From: Acidobacteriota bacterium
GTDB taxonomy: Bacteria; Acidobacteriota; Vicinamibacteria; Vicinamibacterales; UBA8438
Length of the DNA stretch: 64,000 nucleotides
NCBI GenBank assembly: GCA_011523845.1
Contig: WTFV01000225.1
Coordinates: 1 to 64,000 of the forward strand
Direction of reading: 5' to 3'
Both the position numbers and the translations under genes were made by a program. Position 1 is the stretch's first letter. Every line of letters starts with the position of its first letter. Under the pieces are notes generated by a model. The model did not search any database. It was not told the DNA's origin and saw only the letters and a program-made list of their open reading frames with translations. This document shows, piece after piece, positions 9,229 through 17,046 of this stretch.

Positions 9229-9305
9229 GCGCCCGTAGCTCAGCTGGATAGAGCGCCGGGCTTCGAACCCGTAGGTCGGGGGTTCAAATCCCTCCGGGCG
9301 CGCCA
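9229..9305 (+). tRNA. tRNA-Arg (anticodon TCG)
   Basis: A 77-nt cloverleaf with CCA encoded. The acceptor GCGCCCG pairs with CGGGCGC, the D-arm is GCTCAGCTGGATAGAGC, the anticodon loop is CTTCGAA, and the T-loop is TTCAAAT. The outermost anticodon-stem pair is a C:T mismatch; all else is canonical. Confidence 0.95.
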
Positions 9306-9361
9306 ACGCAGTCACCGCTCGCCGCCGCCGGAGACCGGCCGGCGCGCGAATCGTGGGGAAC

Positions 9362-9438
<77 letters not shown>

Positions 9439-9616
9439 ACTCTTCTGGCCCTTTTCCCCAGTCGCTGCCCGCCCCGTGCCCGCCGCACGGATTCGGTTCC
9501 CTGCCGGAGCGCGAAAGGACCTGCGGAGCGCTCCATCGCGCGGATGACGGGAGCGGTATACTCTGGGTCGGAAGGGCGGGAATCGTCTGGCGCATTCGGA
9601 CGTGGAGGGAGTGGCC

Positions 9617-9916
9617 ATGACGTGGCAGAGAGCGGGCCTCGCGGCCGGCATCGCATTCGGGTTGACGCTGGTGCGAACGTGGCCTCACGTCGCCACCATG
9701 GTCATCGCCTGCATCGCCTTCTACATCGTCTCCAGGACCCTGGCCGGCAGGCCCGTGCTGGCGGAGGGCGCGCCCATCACCGTGCAGAGCGGCGTGCCCG
9801 TGGCCGCCGTCCTGATGGGGCTGACGCTGATGGACCTGTGGCCCCACGCGGTCACCCTGGGGATCGGCGTCGCCGTCCTCTGGGCGATCTCCGCTCGCCT
9901 GAAGTCGTCGGCCTGA
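9617..9916 (+). CDS. Small membrane protein with an internal repeat
   Basis: A 99-aa hydrophobic protein whose ATG at 9617 is preceded by GGAGGGAG. It has four predicted membrane segments arranged as two similar halves. GLTLVRTWPHVATMVIACIA in the first half matches GLTLMDLWPHAVTLGIGVA in the second, each followed by a short basic stretch (SRTL, SARL). The two halves are joined by a polar segment (GRPVLAEGAPITVQSGVPV). No family is recognised. The shared WPH motif in both halves may be a binding or packing signature. It stands alone between the tRNA pair and the convergent paralogue cluster. Confidence 0.6.
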   Translation: MTWQRAGLAAGIAFGLTLVRTWPHVATMVIACIAFYIVSRTLAGRPVLAEGAPITVQSGVPVAAVLMGLTLMDLWPHAVTLGIGVAVLWAISARLKSSA

Positions 9917-9931
9917 CCCGTTGGCCGGGGG

Positions 9932-9968
9932 CTCAGTCCTGCGGGGCGGCGGCGCCTCCTGCTGCTGC
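9932..9968 (+). repeat. Orphan copy of the 3' end of the neighbouring gene
   Basis: CTCAGTCCTGCGGGGCGG at 9932-9949 is repeated exactly at 10013-10030, where it forms the stop and last codons of the minus-strand gene 10014-10475. CCTCCTGCTGCTGC follows in both, with a 5-bp insertion in the orphan. It is a short displaced copy of that gene's tail. Confidence 0.7.
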
Positions 9969-10013
9969 CCGGAGGTTGTCACGACGCCACAACCGGCCGT
10001 AGCAGTGGGGCTC

Positions 10014-10475
10014 TCAGTCCTGCGGGGCGGCCTCCTGCTGCTGCAGGCACTGGCTGACGATCTGATCGCTCCCGAACACGTCGAAGGACAGTTGCCGGCT
10101 GCCCGCGCGGACGGTCAGGCTCGCGGCGTTGCGCAGCATCCGGAACATGAAGTCGCGCCCGGGGCCGCTGGCGATGGCGAGGAAATACCCCCCGGACTGC
10201 CACCGGACCGCGATGTTGCGCTGCCCGCCGGGAACGCCGCGCATCGTGACCCCCCGGATCGACTCGATCGGCTGGGCGAACTGGAGGGCCGCTCCGGTAC
10301 CCCGAGTCAGGCACTGCAGGAAAATCGCGTCGCCCGCCGCGGTGAAGAGCCGAAACTCCTTCCCGCCCTCGACATCCGTTTCGATCCACGGCGCCTGCCC
10401 GGCGGCCGGCGCCGCGGCCAGCGTCGCCAGCGCGCCGAGCAGCGCGAGAGCCGTGACCGTCCTCTTCACCATCAT
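10014..10475 (-). CDS. Secreted protein of a tandem paralogue family (third in operon)
   Basis: 153 aa with a signal peptide (VKRTVTALALLGALATLAAAPAAGQ). It shares a pattern with the next two genes upstream. The features are GGKEFRL near residue 35, a Cys in LQCL near 52, F.QPIES, RGVPGGQRNI, RDFMFRMLRNAASL, and VFGSDQIVSQC near the C-terminus. The two conserved Cys could form a disulfide. I do not recognise the family. ATG 10475 is chosen by alignment with the paralogues. ATG 10487 overlaps the upstream stop as ATGA and is an alternative. An extracytoplasmic location is inferred from the signal peptide. Confidence 0.75.
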   Translation of the reverse strand: MMVKRTVTALALLGALATLAAAPAAGQAPWIETDVEGGKEFRLFTAAGDAIFLQCLTRGTGAALQFAQPIESIRGVTMRGVPGGQRNIAVRWQSGGYFLAIASGPGRDFMFRMLRNAASLTVRAGSRQLSFDVFGSDQIVSQCLQQQEAAPQD

Positions 10476-10483
10476 TTCCCGCC

Positions 10484-10999
10484 TCATTCCGGTTGCTGAT
10501 TCCCGAACGTCACGAGCGCCGGCTGGTCGGTGTCGCGGCTCATCCCCGCCGCCCGATCCTCCATCTGCTCCACGCACTGCTCGACGATCGTGGCGCTGCC
10601 GAACACCGCGAACGACGCCGATTCGCTGGAGGCCCGCACGTAGAGACTCGACGCGTTACGCAGCATCGCCAGCGTGAAGTCGAGACTCCGGCCTCCCGCG
10701 ACCTGCACCGTATAGGGACTGACGGGCTCGACCACGATGTTCTGCCGCGCGCCCGGAATGCCGCGCACCATCGCCCGTTGCGTCGGCTCGATGGGCTCGA
10801 CGAACTCGAATCCGGCCCCCATGCCCTGCAGGCGGCACGCGAGGATCAACACGGCGCCCTCGTCGTTGTGGAGCTGAAACTCCTTGCCGCCGCCCTCGAG
10901 GTCACGCACTTCCCACCGGTCCTGCTGTCCGGCGGCCGGCACCGCACCGACCGTCGCGAGGACGCCGAGCACCGCCATCGCCGTGCCGCAAGTCCTCAT
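10484..10999 (-). CDS. Secreted protein of a tandem paralogue family (second in operon)
   Basis: 171 aa. A signal peptide (AMAVLGVLATVGAVPAAGQ) is followed by the shared pattern GGGKEFQLHND, ILACRLQG, FVEPIEP, VRGIPGARQNI, LDFTLAMLRNASSLYVRA, and VFGSATIVEQC. It carries an extra polar C-terminal extension of about 25 residues that the other two lack. GGAGAGG precedes the ATG. It begins 10 bp after the first paralogue ends, so the three form one operon. No function is recognised. Confidence 0.8.
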   Translation of the reverse strand: MRTCGTAMAVLGVLATVGAVPAAGQQDRWEVRDLEGGGKEFQLHNDEGAVLILACRLQGMGAGFEFVEPIEPTQRAMVRGIPGARQNIVVEPVSPYTVQVAGGRSLDFTLAMLRNASSLYVRASSESASFAVFGSATIVEQCVEQMEDRAAGMSRDTDQPALVTFGNQQPE

Positions 11000-11009
11000 G
11001 GTCCTCTCC

Positions 11010-11480
11010 TCAGAATTGCCGGCGCGGGTCCCCGATCAGGGACTCCTGCAGCTCGATGCACTCCCTGACGGTCGACTCGCTCCCGAAGACCTGAAAGTCG
11101 ACGTTCTGTCCGGCCGCGCGCACGGAGAGTCGGGAGGACGACTGCAGCAGGTCCAGCGTGAAGTCGCGCCCGCGGGCGCCAACGACCTGCAGCAACTGCG
11201 CGGCGACCTGCGCGACCTGGACGTTCTCCCGCCCCCCGGGCGTACCACGGACGGTGGCCCGGTCCGCCGACTCGATCGGCTCGGGAAACTGGAATGCCAC
11301 GGCCTGCCCGTTGACCAGGCACAGAAGCACGATCGCAGACCCGTCGTCGTTGTTGAGCTGGAACTGCTTGCCGCCGCCCTGAACGTCCATCGAGTCCCAC
11401 TGCGCCTGCCCGGCGGCGGGCGCCGCTCCGAAAATCGCGAGCACGCCGAGCACCGCAACCGCCGTCATGGTCTTCCTCAT
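11010..11480 (-). CDS. Secreted protein of a tandem paralogue family (first in operon)
   Basis: 156 aa. The signal peptide is VAVLGVLAIFGAAPAAGQ. The shared pattern follows: GGGKQFQLNNDDG, IVLLCLVNG, FPEPIES, VRGTPGGRENV, RDFTLDLLQSSSRLSVRA, and VFGSESTVREC. GAGGGGG lies upstream of the ATG. It heads the three-gene operon and lies downstream of katG on the same strand, 75 bp after the katG stop. Divergence between the paralogues (roughly a third identical by eye) shows the triplication is old. No function is recognised. Confidence 0.8.
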   Translation of the reverse strand: MRKTMTAVAVLGVLAIFGAAPAAGQAQWDSMDVQGGGKQFQLNNDDGSAIVLLCLVNGQAVAFQFPEPIESADRATVRGTPGGRENVQVAQVAAQLLQVVGARGRDFTLDLLQSSSRLSVRAAGQNVDFQVFGSESTVRECIELQESLIGDPRRQF

Positions 11481-11555
11481 GCGTTCCCCCTCGGGTCAGG
11501 CTGGCCGACTCCTGCCCCGACTCTACCGGAAAGCGGCCCTCATGGCGACAGGTTT

Positions 11556-13766
11556 TCAAGCCAGGTCGAAACGATCGAGATTCATCACCTTGTTCCACGC
11601 CGCCACGAAGGCGCGCACGAACGCCGGCTGCGCGTCGTCGCAGGCATGGACCTCCGCGAGGGCGCGGAGCTGGGAGTTCGAACCGAAGACCAGATCGACG
11701 GCGGTGCCCGTCCACTTGAGCTCGCCCGTCCCGCTGTCGCGCCCCTCGAACACGTGCTCGGCCCCGGAGGACGCCTGCCACGTCGTGTTCCTGTCGAGCA
11801 GGTTGACGAAGAAGTCGTTGGTCAACGTCTCGGGCCGCTTCGTGAAGACGCCGCGCTCGGACTGCCCGACGTTCGCGTTCAGGACGCGCAGGCCGCCGAC
11901 GAGCACGGTCATCTCGGGAGCCGTCAGGGTCAGCAACTGGGCCCGGTCCACGAGCAGCTCCTCGGCGGCGCGGCGGTGTCCGTTCCCGACGTAGTTGCGG
12001 AACCCGTCCGCGGTCGGCTCCAGCACGGCGAACGACTCCATGTCGGTCTGCTCCTGCACGGCATCGGTGCGCCCCGGCGAGAAGGGAACCTCGACCTCGT
12101 GTCCGGCATTCCTCGCGGCCCGCTCGACCGCCGCGCACCCGCCCAGGACGATCACGTCCGCCAGCGAGACCCGCTTCCCGCCGGACTGCGCGCCGTTGAA
12201 GCCCCTTCGGATTCCCTCCAGGACTCCCAGCACGTTCCCCAGTCGGGTCGGCTGGTTCACTTCCCAGTCCTTCTGCGGCGCGAGGCGAATGCGCGCCCCG
12301 TTGGCCCCGCCGCGCTTGTCGCTGCCGCGGAACGTCGAGGCAGACGCCCAGGCGGTCGAGACCAGTTGGGACACGGACAGCCCCGAGTCGAGGATCCTGC
12401 TCTTGAGCGCGGCGACGTCCTGCGCATCGATCAACTCGTGATCGACGGCGGGCACCGGGTCCTGCCACAGGAGCTGCTCGCCGGGAACCTCGGGGCCGAG
12501 GTACCGCGAGACCGGCCCCATGTCGCGGTGCGTCAGCTTGAACCACGCTCTGGCGAAGGCGTCCGCGAAAGCGTCCGGGTTCTCGTGGAAGCGCCTCGAG
12601 ATCGGCTCGTAGATCGGGTCCATCCGCAGTGCGAGGTCCGTCGTCAGCATGACCGGGGTGTGCCGCTTCGAGGAATCGTGGGCGTCCGGCACGGTGTCGG
12701 CGCCCGCACCACCCTTCGGAACCCATTGATTCGCCCCCGCGGGACTCTTCGTCAGCTCCCACTCGTAGCCGAACAGGGTCTCGAAGAAGCTGTTGTCCCA
12801 GGTCACCGGGGTGGGCGTCCAGGCGCCCTCCAGCCCGCTGGTGATCGCGTCGCCGGCCTTGCCGCTGCCGAACGTGCTCTTCCAGCCGAGGCCCTGCTCC
12901 GCGATGGCGGCGCCCTCCGGCTCGGGCCCGACGTAGCGGTCCGCGTCGGCGGCCCCATGGGTCTTGCCGAACGTGTGCCCACCGGCGATGAGGGCGACCG
13001 TCTCCTCGTCGTTCATCGCCATCCGGCCGAACGTCTCGCGAATGTCCCGGCCGGCGGCAACCGGATCCGGGTTGCCGTCGGGCCCCTCGGGATTCACGTA
13101 GATCAGGCCCATCTGCACGGCGCCGAGGGGGTTCGCGAGTTCCCGGTCGCCGCTGTAGCGCTCGTCGGCGAGCCACTCGGTCTCGGGCCCCCAGTTGATG
13201 TCCTCCTCGGGCTCCCAGACGTCCTCGCGACCGCCGGCGAAACCGAAAGTCTCGAGCCCCATCGACTCCAGGGCGCAGTTGCCCGCGAGGATCATCAGGT
13301 CGGCCCACGAGAGCTTGCGGCCGTACTTCTGCTTGACCGGCCAGAGCAGCCGGCGCGCCTTGTCGAGGTTCGCGTTGTCGGGCCAACTGTTGAGGGGCGC
13401 GAAGCGCTGCGTGCCGGAGGCGCCGCCCCCGCGGCCGTCGTGGATGCGGTAGGTGCCCGCGCTGTGCCACGCCATCCGGATGAACAGCGGCCCGTAGTGA
13501 CCGTAGTCGGCCGGCCACCAGTCCTGCGACGTCGTCATCACCGCTTCGATGTCCTGCTTCACGGCGGCGAGGTCGAGCGACTTGAACTCCTCGGCGTAGT
13601 TGAACGCCTCACCCATGGGATCGGCCGCCGGGGAGTTCTGGTGGAGCACCTTCAGGTTCAGTTGATTCGGCCACCACTGCAGGTTCCCCGCGGCGCCCGC
13701 CGCCGTGTGGCCCAGTACCGGGCACTTGCCCGCGCTCGCCTGCTTGTCCTCAGCCGTGTCGTGCAT
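11556..13766 (-). CDS. katG: Catalase-peroxidase KatG
   Basis: A bifunctional haem catalase-peroxidase, 736 aa, full length for the family. The distal site reads RMAWHSAGTYR (Arg97, Trp100, His101 from ATG 13766). The proximal site is GGHTFGKTHG (His264). Tyr in MGLIYVNPEGPDG (about 223) and Met in RMAMND (about 249) complete the Trp-Tyr-Met crosslink needed for catalase activity. The second, degenerate peroxidase domain is complete. ATG 13766 is preferred to the in-frame TTG 13775 because GAGAGGG is well spaced for it. It lies 57 bp downstream of a Fur-family gene, the classic fur/katG peroxide-stress arrangement, and is probably co-transcribed and repressed by that regulator. Confidence 0.97.
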   Translation of the reverse strand: MHDTAEDKQASAGKCPVLGHTAAGAAGNLQWWPNQLNLKVLHQNSPAADPMGEAFNYAEEFKSLDLAAVKQDIEAVMTTSQDWWPADYGHYGPLFIRMAWHSAGTYRIHDGRGGGASGTQRFAPLNSWPDNANLDKARRLLWPVKQKYGRKLSWADLMILAGNCALESMGLETFGFAGGREDVWEPEEDINWGPETEWLADERYSGDRELANPLGAVQMGLIYVNPEGPDGNPDPVAAGRDIRETFGRMAMNDEETVALIAGGHTFGKTHGAADADRYVGPEPEGAAIAEQGLGWKSTFGSGKAGDAITSGLEGAWTPTPVTWDNSFFETLFGYEWELTKSPAGANQWVPKGGAGADTVPDAHDSSKRHTPVMLTTDLALRMDPIYEPISRRFHENPDAFADAFARAWFKLTHRDMGPVSRYLGPEVPGEQLLWQDPVPAVDHELIDAQDVAALKSRILDSGLSVSQLVSTAWASASTFRGSDKRGGANGARIRLAPQKDWEVNQPTRLGNVLGVLEGIRRGFNGAQSGGKRVSLADVIVLGGCAAVERAARNAGHEVEVPFSPGRTDAVQEQTDMESFAVLEPTADGFRNYVGNGHRRAAEELLVDRAQLLTLTAPEMTVLVGGLRVLNANVGQSERGVFTKRPETLTNDFFVNLLDRNTTWQASSGAEHVFEGRDSGTGELKWTGTAVDLVFGSNSQLRALAEVHACDDAQPAFVRAFVAAWNKVMNLDRFDLA

Positions 13767-13823
13767 GTCCTTCAACCCTCTCTGTTCCTGCCCGTTCTGT
13801 TCTTGCTGTGGTTGCCGGTTCCG

Positions 13824-14270
13824 TTACTCGCCCGCGGGCTTGTCGTGGCAGTCGGGGCAGTACCCCCAGTAGATGACCTCGGCCTCGTCGATCGCGAAGC
13901 CGTGATCGTTCTCGGCGGTGAGACAAGGCGCCTCGCCGACGGCGCAGTCGATGTCGACCATGACGCCGCAGGCGCGACAGACGAGGTGATGGTGATTGTC
14001 ACCGACTCGGTCCTCGTATCGCGCGGGCGACCCCGCCGGCTGAATCCTGCGCGCCAGGCCCCTCCGGACCAGCGTCCCCAGGGTGTCGTACACCGCCTGG
14101 CGGGAGATCGACCCGATGCTCTCGCGCACGTGGTCGGCGAGCGCGTCGGCGGTGGCGTGCGGCCGGGTCGACACCGCCCGCAGCACGGCGAGCCGCTGGG
14201 CGGTGACCTGCAACCCGTGCCGCCTCAGGAGCCGCTCGGCGTCCTCGTTCACCGCGCGAAAGTCTATCAC
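13824..14270 (-). CDS. Fur-family transcriptional regulator (FurA/PerR-like)
   Basis: 148 aa. The N-terminal winged helix is RLLRRHGLQVTAQRLAVLRA, then ISRQAVYDTLGTLVRRGL. The metal-binding C-terminal domain contains HHHLVCRACG and, near the end, CPDCHD, giving two CxxC pairs for the structural zinc. Position directly upstream of katG points to a peroxide-responsive FurA/PerR role rather than iron uptake. The start is a GTG at 14270. GTG 14252 (VNEDAERLL) is possible, and neither has a strong Shine-Dalgarno. The AT-rich stretch just upstream (14271-14296) is the likely promoter/operator and would give autoregulation. Confidence 0.92.
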   Translation of the reverse strand: MIDFRAVNEDAERLLRRHGLQVTAQRLAVLRAVSTRPHATADALADHVRESIGSISRQAVYDTLGTLVRRGLARRIQPAGSPARYEDRVGDNHHHLVCRACGVMVDIDCAVGEAPCLTAENDHGFAIDEAEVIYWGYCPDCHDKPAGE

Positions 14271-14504
14271 TTATTCTGGACTCCATCAAGTATTTGCCTC
14301 AGTCGACTTGCGCAGACGGCCGCGAGGAAGTCATGGACGGCCGCGACCGCATCAGGCGCCATCGCGCGTGTCCCGAGCAACCTGCGGGTCGTGCGCGCGG
14401 GGCGACCGTGGTCCGGCGTGGCGCGTCCCTTCGGCGAGAGTGACTACAATGAGGCTCGAAGGAGCGGGCTCGGGCGGGCGCCCGAGGGAAGAACCGAGGC
14501 AGAC

Positions 14505-14582
14505 ATGGCACGATCCTCGGAGCCCATCTCCATCCCGAAGCGTCGTACCCGAAGCCCGTGGACCGGGTTCCTGAGCGACTGA
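14505..14582 (+). CDS. Possible 25-residue basic peptide
   Basis: A short frame encodes MARSSEPISIPKRRTRSP plus seven residues. It has GAGG at a suitable distance and a 7-bp GC hairpin (CTCGGGC/GCCCGAG, 14469-14486) just before it. It lies in an otherwise gene-free 534-bp stretch between fur and tRNA-Lys. The only support is the ribosome site and the lack of any competing gene, so it may be chance. Confidence 0.2.
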   Translation: MARSSEPISIPKRRTRSPWTGFLSD

Positions 14583-14804
14583 AGCAGCTTCGGTTCCGGG
14601 CCGTCCAGGAGGCGGCATGGTAGGATCTGATGAGGCTTTGTCGATGCGACCGAGGGGCAATCCGTGTCGCCACTGAATCGGTCCGGGCTGCGCCGGCCGG
14701 CGCTCGGTCCGAGCGCCTCCGCCAGCCGCCTTGCCGCTGGTTTCCGGGCGGTCCGGCTGGCGGCGATGGCGACCATCGTCGCAAGTCCTCTGTCTTGAAC
14801 GAGT

Positions 14805-14880
14805 GGGCCGCTAGCTCAACTGGTAGAGCAGCAGACTCTTAATCTGCGGGTTCGGGGTTCGAGTCCCTGGCGGCTCACCA
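14805..14880 (+). tRNA. tRNA-Lys (anticodon CTT)
   Basis: A 76-nt cloverleaf with CCA encoded. The acceptor GGGCCGC pairs with GCGGCTC (one G:T wobble), the D-arm is GCTCAACTGGTAGAGC, the anticodon loop is CTCTTAA, and the T-loop is TTCGAGT. Confidence 0.95.
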
Positions 14881-15227
14881 CTTTTTCCTCAGCAAGTCGC
14901 GACTTTCGCCCTCCGGTGGCGGACGGGTTGACACCCTAACTCGGGGAAAACGGCTCTGGAATCCGGTGTGCAAGAAATGATCTCGAGCGCCGCCGCGGCG
15001 GTCCGGCCGCCCCCCGGCGCCGGACCGCCCGCGACGGGCGGCTCATCCACCGCCGCCGGCCCACCAGACCCGTCGCGGAGCGGGCCCAGCGCCTCCCCCT
15101 CGTCGGCTACACGCACCCGCCCCGAGGCCGCCAGGTCGGGCAGGCCCCACCGGTCACGCTGGTCGCCGGCGGTGACCACGTAGCCGCCGTATGCGCGCCT
15201 GTTCGGCTCCAGGCCGCCGTCGGGGCC
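14881..15227 (+). other. Gene-free stretch after tRNA-Lys
   Basis: No gene can be supported here. Open frames on both strands are low-complexity Pro/Ala/Arg. It separates tRNA-Lys from a possible ATPase remnant and a phage-type repressor, so it may be an old integration scar. No repeat of the tRNA 3' end was found to prove this. Confidence 0.4.
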
Positions 15228-15412
15228 GTGGCGGCCGGTCGCACCGCCCGGACGATCGAGCGCGGCCAGCGCACGGCCGTCGACGCCCGGAATTTCCTCG
15301 GCCTGCGCAAGCTGGCCGGCGCCGCGGGCGCGCGGTTCGCCGGCGGGGTCGTCCTCTACGACGGCGGCGCCGGCATCGAGGTCAAGGCAGGCGCAACGGT
15401 GAGGGCATCGCG
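15228..15412 (+). pseudogene. Possible remnant of an AAA/DUF4143 ATPase C-terminus
   Basis: The plus frame reads DARNFLGLRKLAGAAGARF, then AGGVVLYDGG, then GIEVKAGATVRAS. These phrases are typical of the C-terminal nuclease-like part of AAA/DUF4143 proteins, recalled from the family. The usual order appears rearranged, with the EVKA phrase coming last. No ATPase domain is present. An intact DUF4143 gene lies at 35083-36237. Short and degenerate, hence low confidence. Confidence 0.35.
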
Positions 15413-15428
15413 TGCACGGCCGGAACGA

Positions 15429-16253
15429 TCAGGCGTGGGCCGCCGCCTGCGGCCCGCACCATGCCACTCTGCCCACGACCCGATCGCATTCGCCCATGGG
15501 CCTGGACGGGTGGGATGGATTGTCGCTGATCAGGTTCCAGCGATCGCCCGCTCGCCGCAGGCGCCTGACGACGACGCCCTCTCCGGTCCACACCGCGAAC
15601 AGCTCGGCATCGAGCGGCGCCGGCCGATCCCGATCGAGCACGACGAGATCGCCGTCCCGGACCGTGGGCTCCATCGACCGACCGACCGCCCGGATGCACG
15701 TGAGGCGATCGGCTCGGGCCCAGGACGGCAACACGCTCTCGGCCACGGCGATGGACAGCTCGGCCGACTCCTCGAACTCCACCTCGCCGGTATCGGCCCT
15801 CGACCGGACTTCCCGAGCGAACGGCACCATGCGCGTCGTGGAGAGCTCCCTGAAGGCCAGCCGGGGAATCAGCTCCGCTGCCGCCGCCGCGCGATCCGTC
15901 AACTCCTGCACGACGCTCATTCCCTCGCGCAGCCTCGACGCCATGACGTCCTTGTCGATCCTGCTGACCGCGTCCGCGACGCTGGCGTCCGAAGGCAGGC
16001 GCAGGGCCTCGGCGATCTCGGACGGAAGCCCCCGTTCGGCCGGGTTCCCCCGGAGCCCCCGGCCGATATAGAGTTGCAGTCCCATGACGGACGCGATCGA
16101 CGCCAGGGTGGTATACCGCGCGGCGCGGCCCTCGACCAGGCTGCGAAGCTGCCCCACGGGAATGCCGGTGCGCGCCGCGAACGGTCTCAGCCCCTCCTTC
16201 TCGATCTTCTTCCGGACCGCCCGCCTCAGGTAATCGACGTCACGCAGTGTCAC
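15429..16253 (-). CDS. XRE/S24-type repressor (CI/LexA-like fold)
   Basis: 274 aa. The N-terminal helix-turn-helix (about residues 10-60, FAARTGIPVGQLRSLVEG) is joined by a long helical linker to a C-terminal S24 domain with AVGRSMEPTVRDGDLVVLDR carrying the nucleophilic Ser. The position of the catalytic Lys reads GVVVRRLRR, that is Arg instead of Lys. The protein may therefore not self-cleave and may act as a plain dimerising repressor. The start is GTG 16253 or GTG 16262. Both lie inside a perfect palindrome, the likely autoregulatory site. It is divergent from xth by 19 bp. No other phage gene is nearby. Confidence 0.85.
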   Translation of the reverse strand: MTLRDVDYLRRAVRKKIEKEGLRPFAARTGIPVGQLRSLVEGRAARYTTLASIASVMGLQLYIGRGLRGNPAERGLPSEIAEALRLPSDASVADAVSRIDKDVMASRLREGMSVVQELTDRAAAAAELIPRLAFRELSTTRMVPFAREVRSRADTGEVEFEESAELSIAVAESVLPSWARADRLTCIRAVGRSMEPTVRDGDLVVLDRDRPAPLDAELFAVWTGEGVVVRRLRRAGDRWNLISDNPSHPSRPMGECDRVVGRVAWCGPQAAAHA

Positions 16254-16262
16254 GAATGACAC
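16247..16262 (+). promoter_or_regulatory. Palindromic operator between the S24 repressor and xth
   Basis: GTGTCACGAATGACAC is a 6-bp perfect inverted repeat with a 4-bp centre. It overlaps both candidate start codons of the repressor and lies 10 bp before the xth ATG. It is a plausible binding site for the repressor controlling both genes. Confidence 0.55.
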
Positions 16263-16272
16263 GATACACGAT

Positions 16273-17046
16273 ATGCGCGTCGTGAGCTGGAACGTCAACG
16301 GCCTGCGCGCCTGCGCGCGGAAGGGATTCCTCCGTTTCCTGGAGGACTCGGAGGCGGACGTCGTCGGGATCCAGGAGGTGCGCGCGTTCGAGCACCAGCT
16401 CGAGCCGGCGGTGCGCGCGCCGCTGGGCTGGCAGGCGACGTTCTCTCCCGCCGAGCGGGCCGGCTACAGCGGCGTCGCGATCTACTCGCGCGAGACGCCC
16501 ACCCGGGTCGAGACCGGGCTGGACGAGCCGCGGTTCGACGCCGAGGGCCGCCTGGCCATCGCCCGCTTCGGCCGGCTGAGCGTGGCGTCGGTCTACTTCC
16601 CGAAGGGCAGCGGGCGCGACCGGGACAACCGCCGCGTCCCCTACAAGCTCGACTTCTACGCGGCGCTCTTCGACCGCCTGCAGGCGCTGCGGCGCCGCGG
16701 GCCGGTCCTCGTCGTCGGCGACTACAACACGGCCCGCGAGCCGATCGATCTCGCCCGCCCGGCCGCCAACACGAAGACCAGCGGCTTCCTGCCGGAGGAG
16801 CGCGCGGAGCTGACGCGCTGGATCGACGCCGGCTGGGTGGACACGTTCCGCGCCCGTCATCCCGGCGAGGCGGGCCACTACACGTGGTGGCGGCAGTGGG
16901 GCGGCGCCCGCGAGAAGAACGTCGGGTGGCGGATCGACTACGTGCTGGCATCCCCGGCCGCAGCGCGGCGGGTGGAGGACGCGTTCATCTGGCCGCACGT
17001 GAACGGGTCCGACCACTGCCCGGTCGGCGTGGACCTGTCCTGGTAG
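16273..17046 (+). CDS. xth: Exodeoxyribonuclease III
   Basis: 257 aa, the usual length for the ExoIII/APE1 family. This is an AP endonuclease and 3'-repair exonuclease in base excision repair. The full set of motifs is present: VSWNVNGLRA, VGIQEVRA, YFPKGSGRD, GDYNTARE, a WVDTFR segment, WRIDYVL and GSDHCPVG (catalytic His near the end). ATG 16273 has no Shine-Dalgarno and lies only 10 bp from the upstream palindrome, so translation may be leaderless. The last 60 bp are copied again immediately downstream. Pairing with an S24 repressor suggests damage- or ligand-controlled expression. Confidence 0.96.
   Translation: MRVVSWNVNGLRACARKGFLRFLEDSEADVVGIQEVRAFEHQLEPAVRAPLGWQATFSPAERAGYSGVAIYSRETPTRVETGLDEPRFDAEGRLAIARFGRLSVASVYFPKGSGRDRDNRRVPYKLDFYAALFDRLQALRRRGPVLVVGDYNTAREPIDLARPAANTKTSGFLPEERAELTRWIDAGWVDTFRARHPGEAGHYTWWRQWGGAREKNVGWRIDYVLASPAAARRVEDAFIWPHVNGSDHCPVGVDLSW

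Noticed and set aside
10884..14582. A 1232-codon open frame on the plus strand opposite katG, fur and the paralogue operon
   Set aside because: It is rich in Arg/His/Val of the sort produced by reading GC-rich genes antisense. katG and fur on the other strand have complete motifs, so this is a shadow.
15429..16253. Prophage around the S24 repressor
   Set aside because: No integrase, terminase, capsid or tail gene is nearby, and the next gene is xth.
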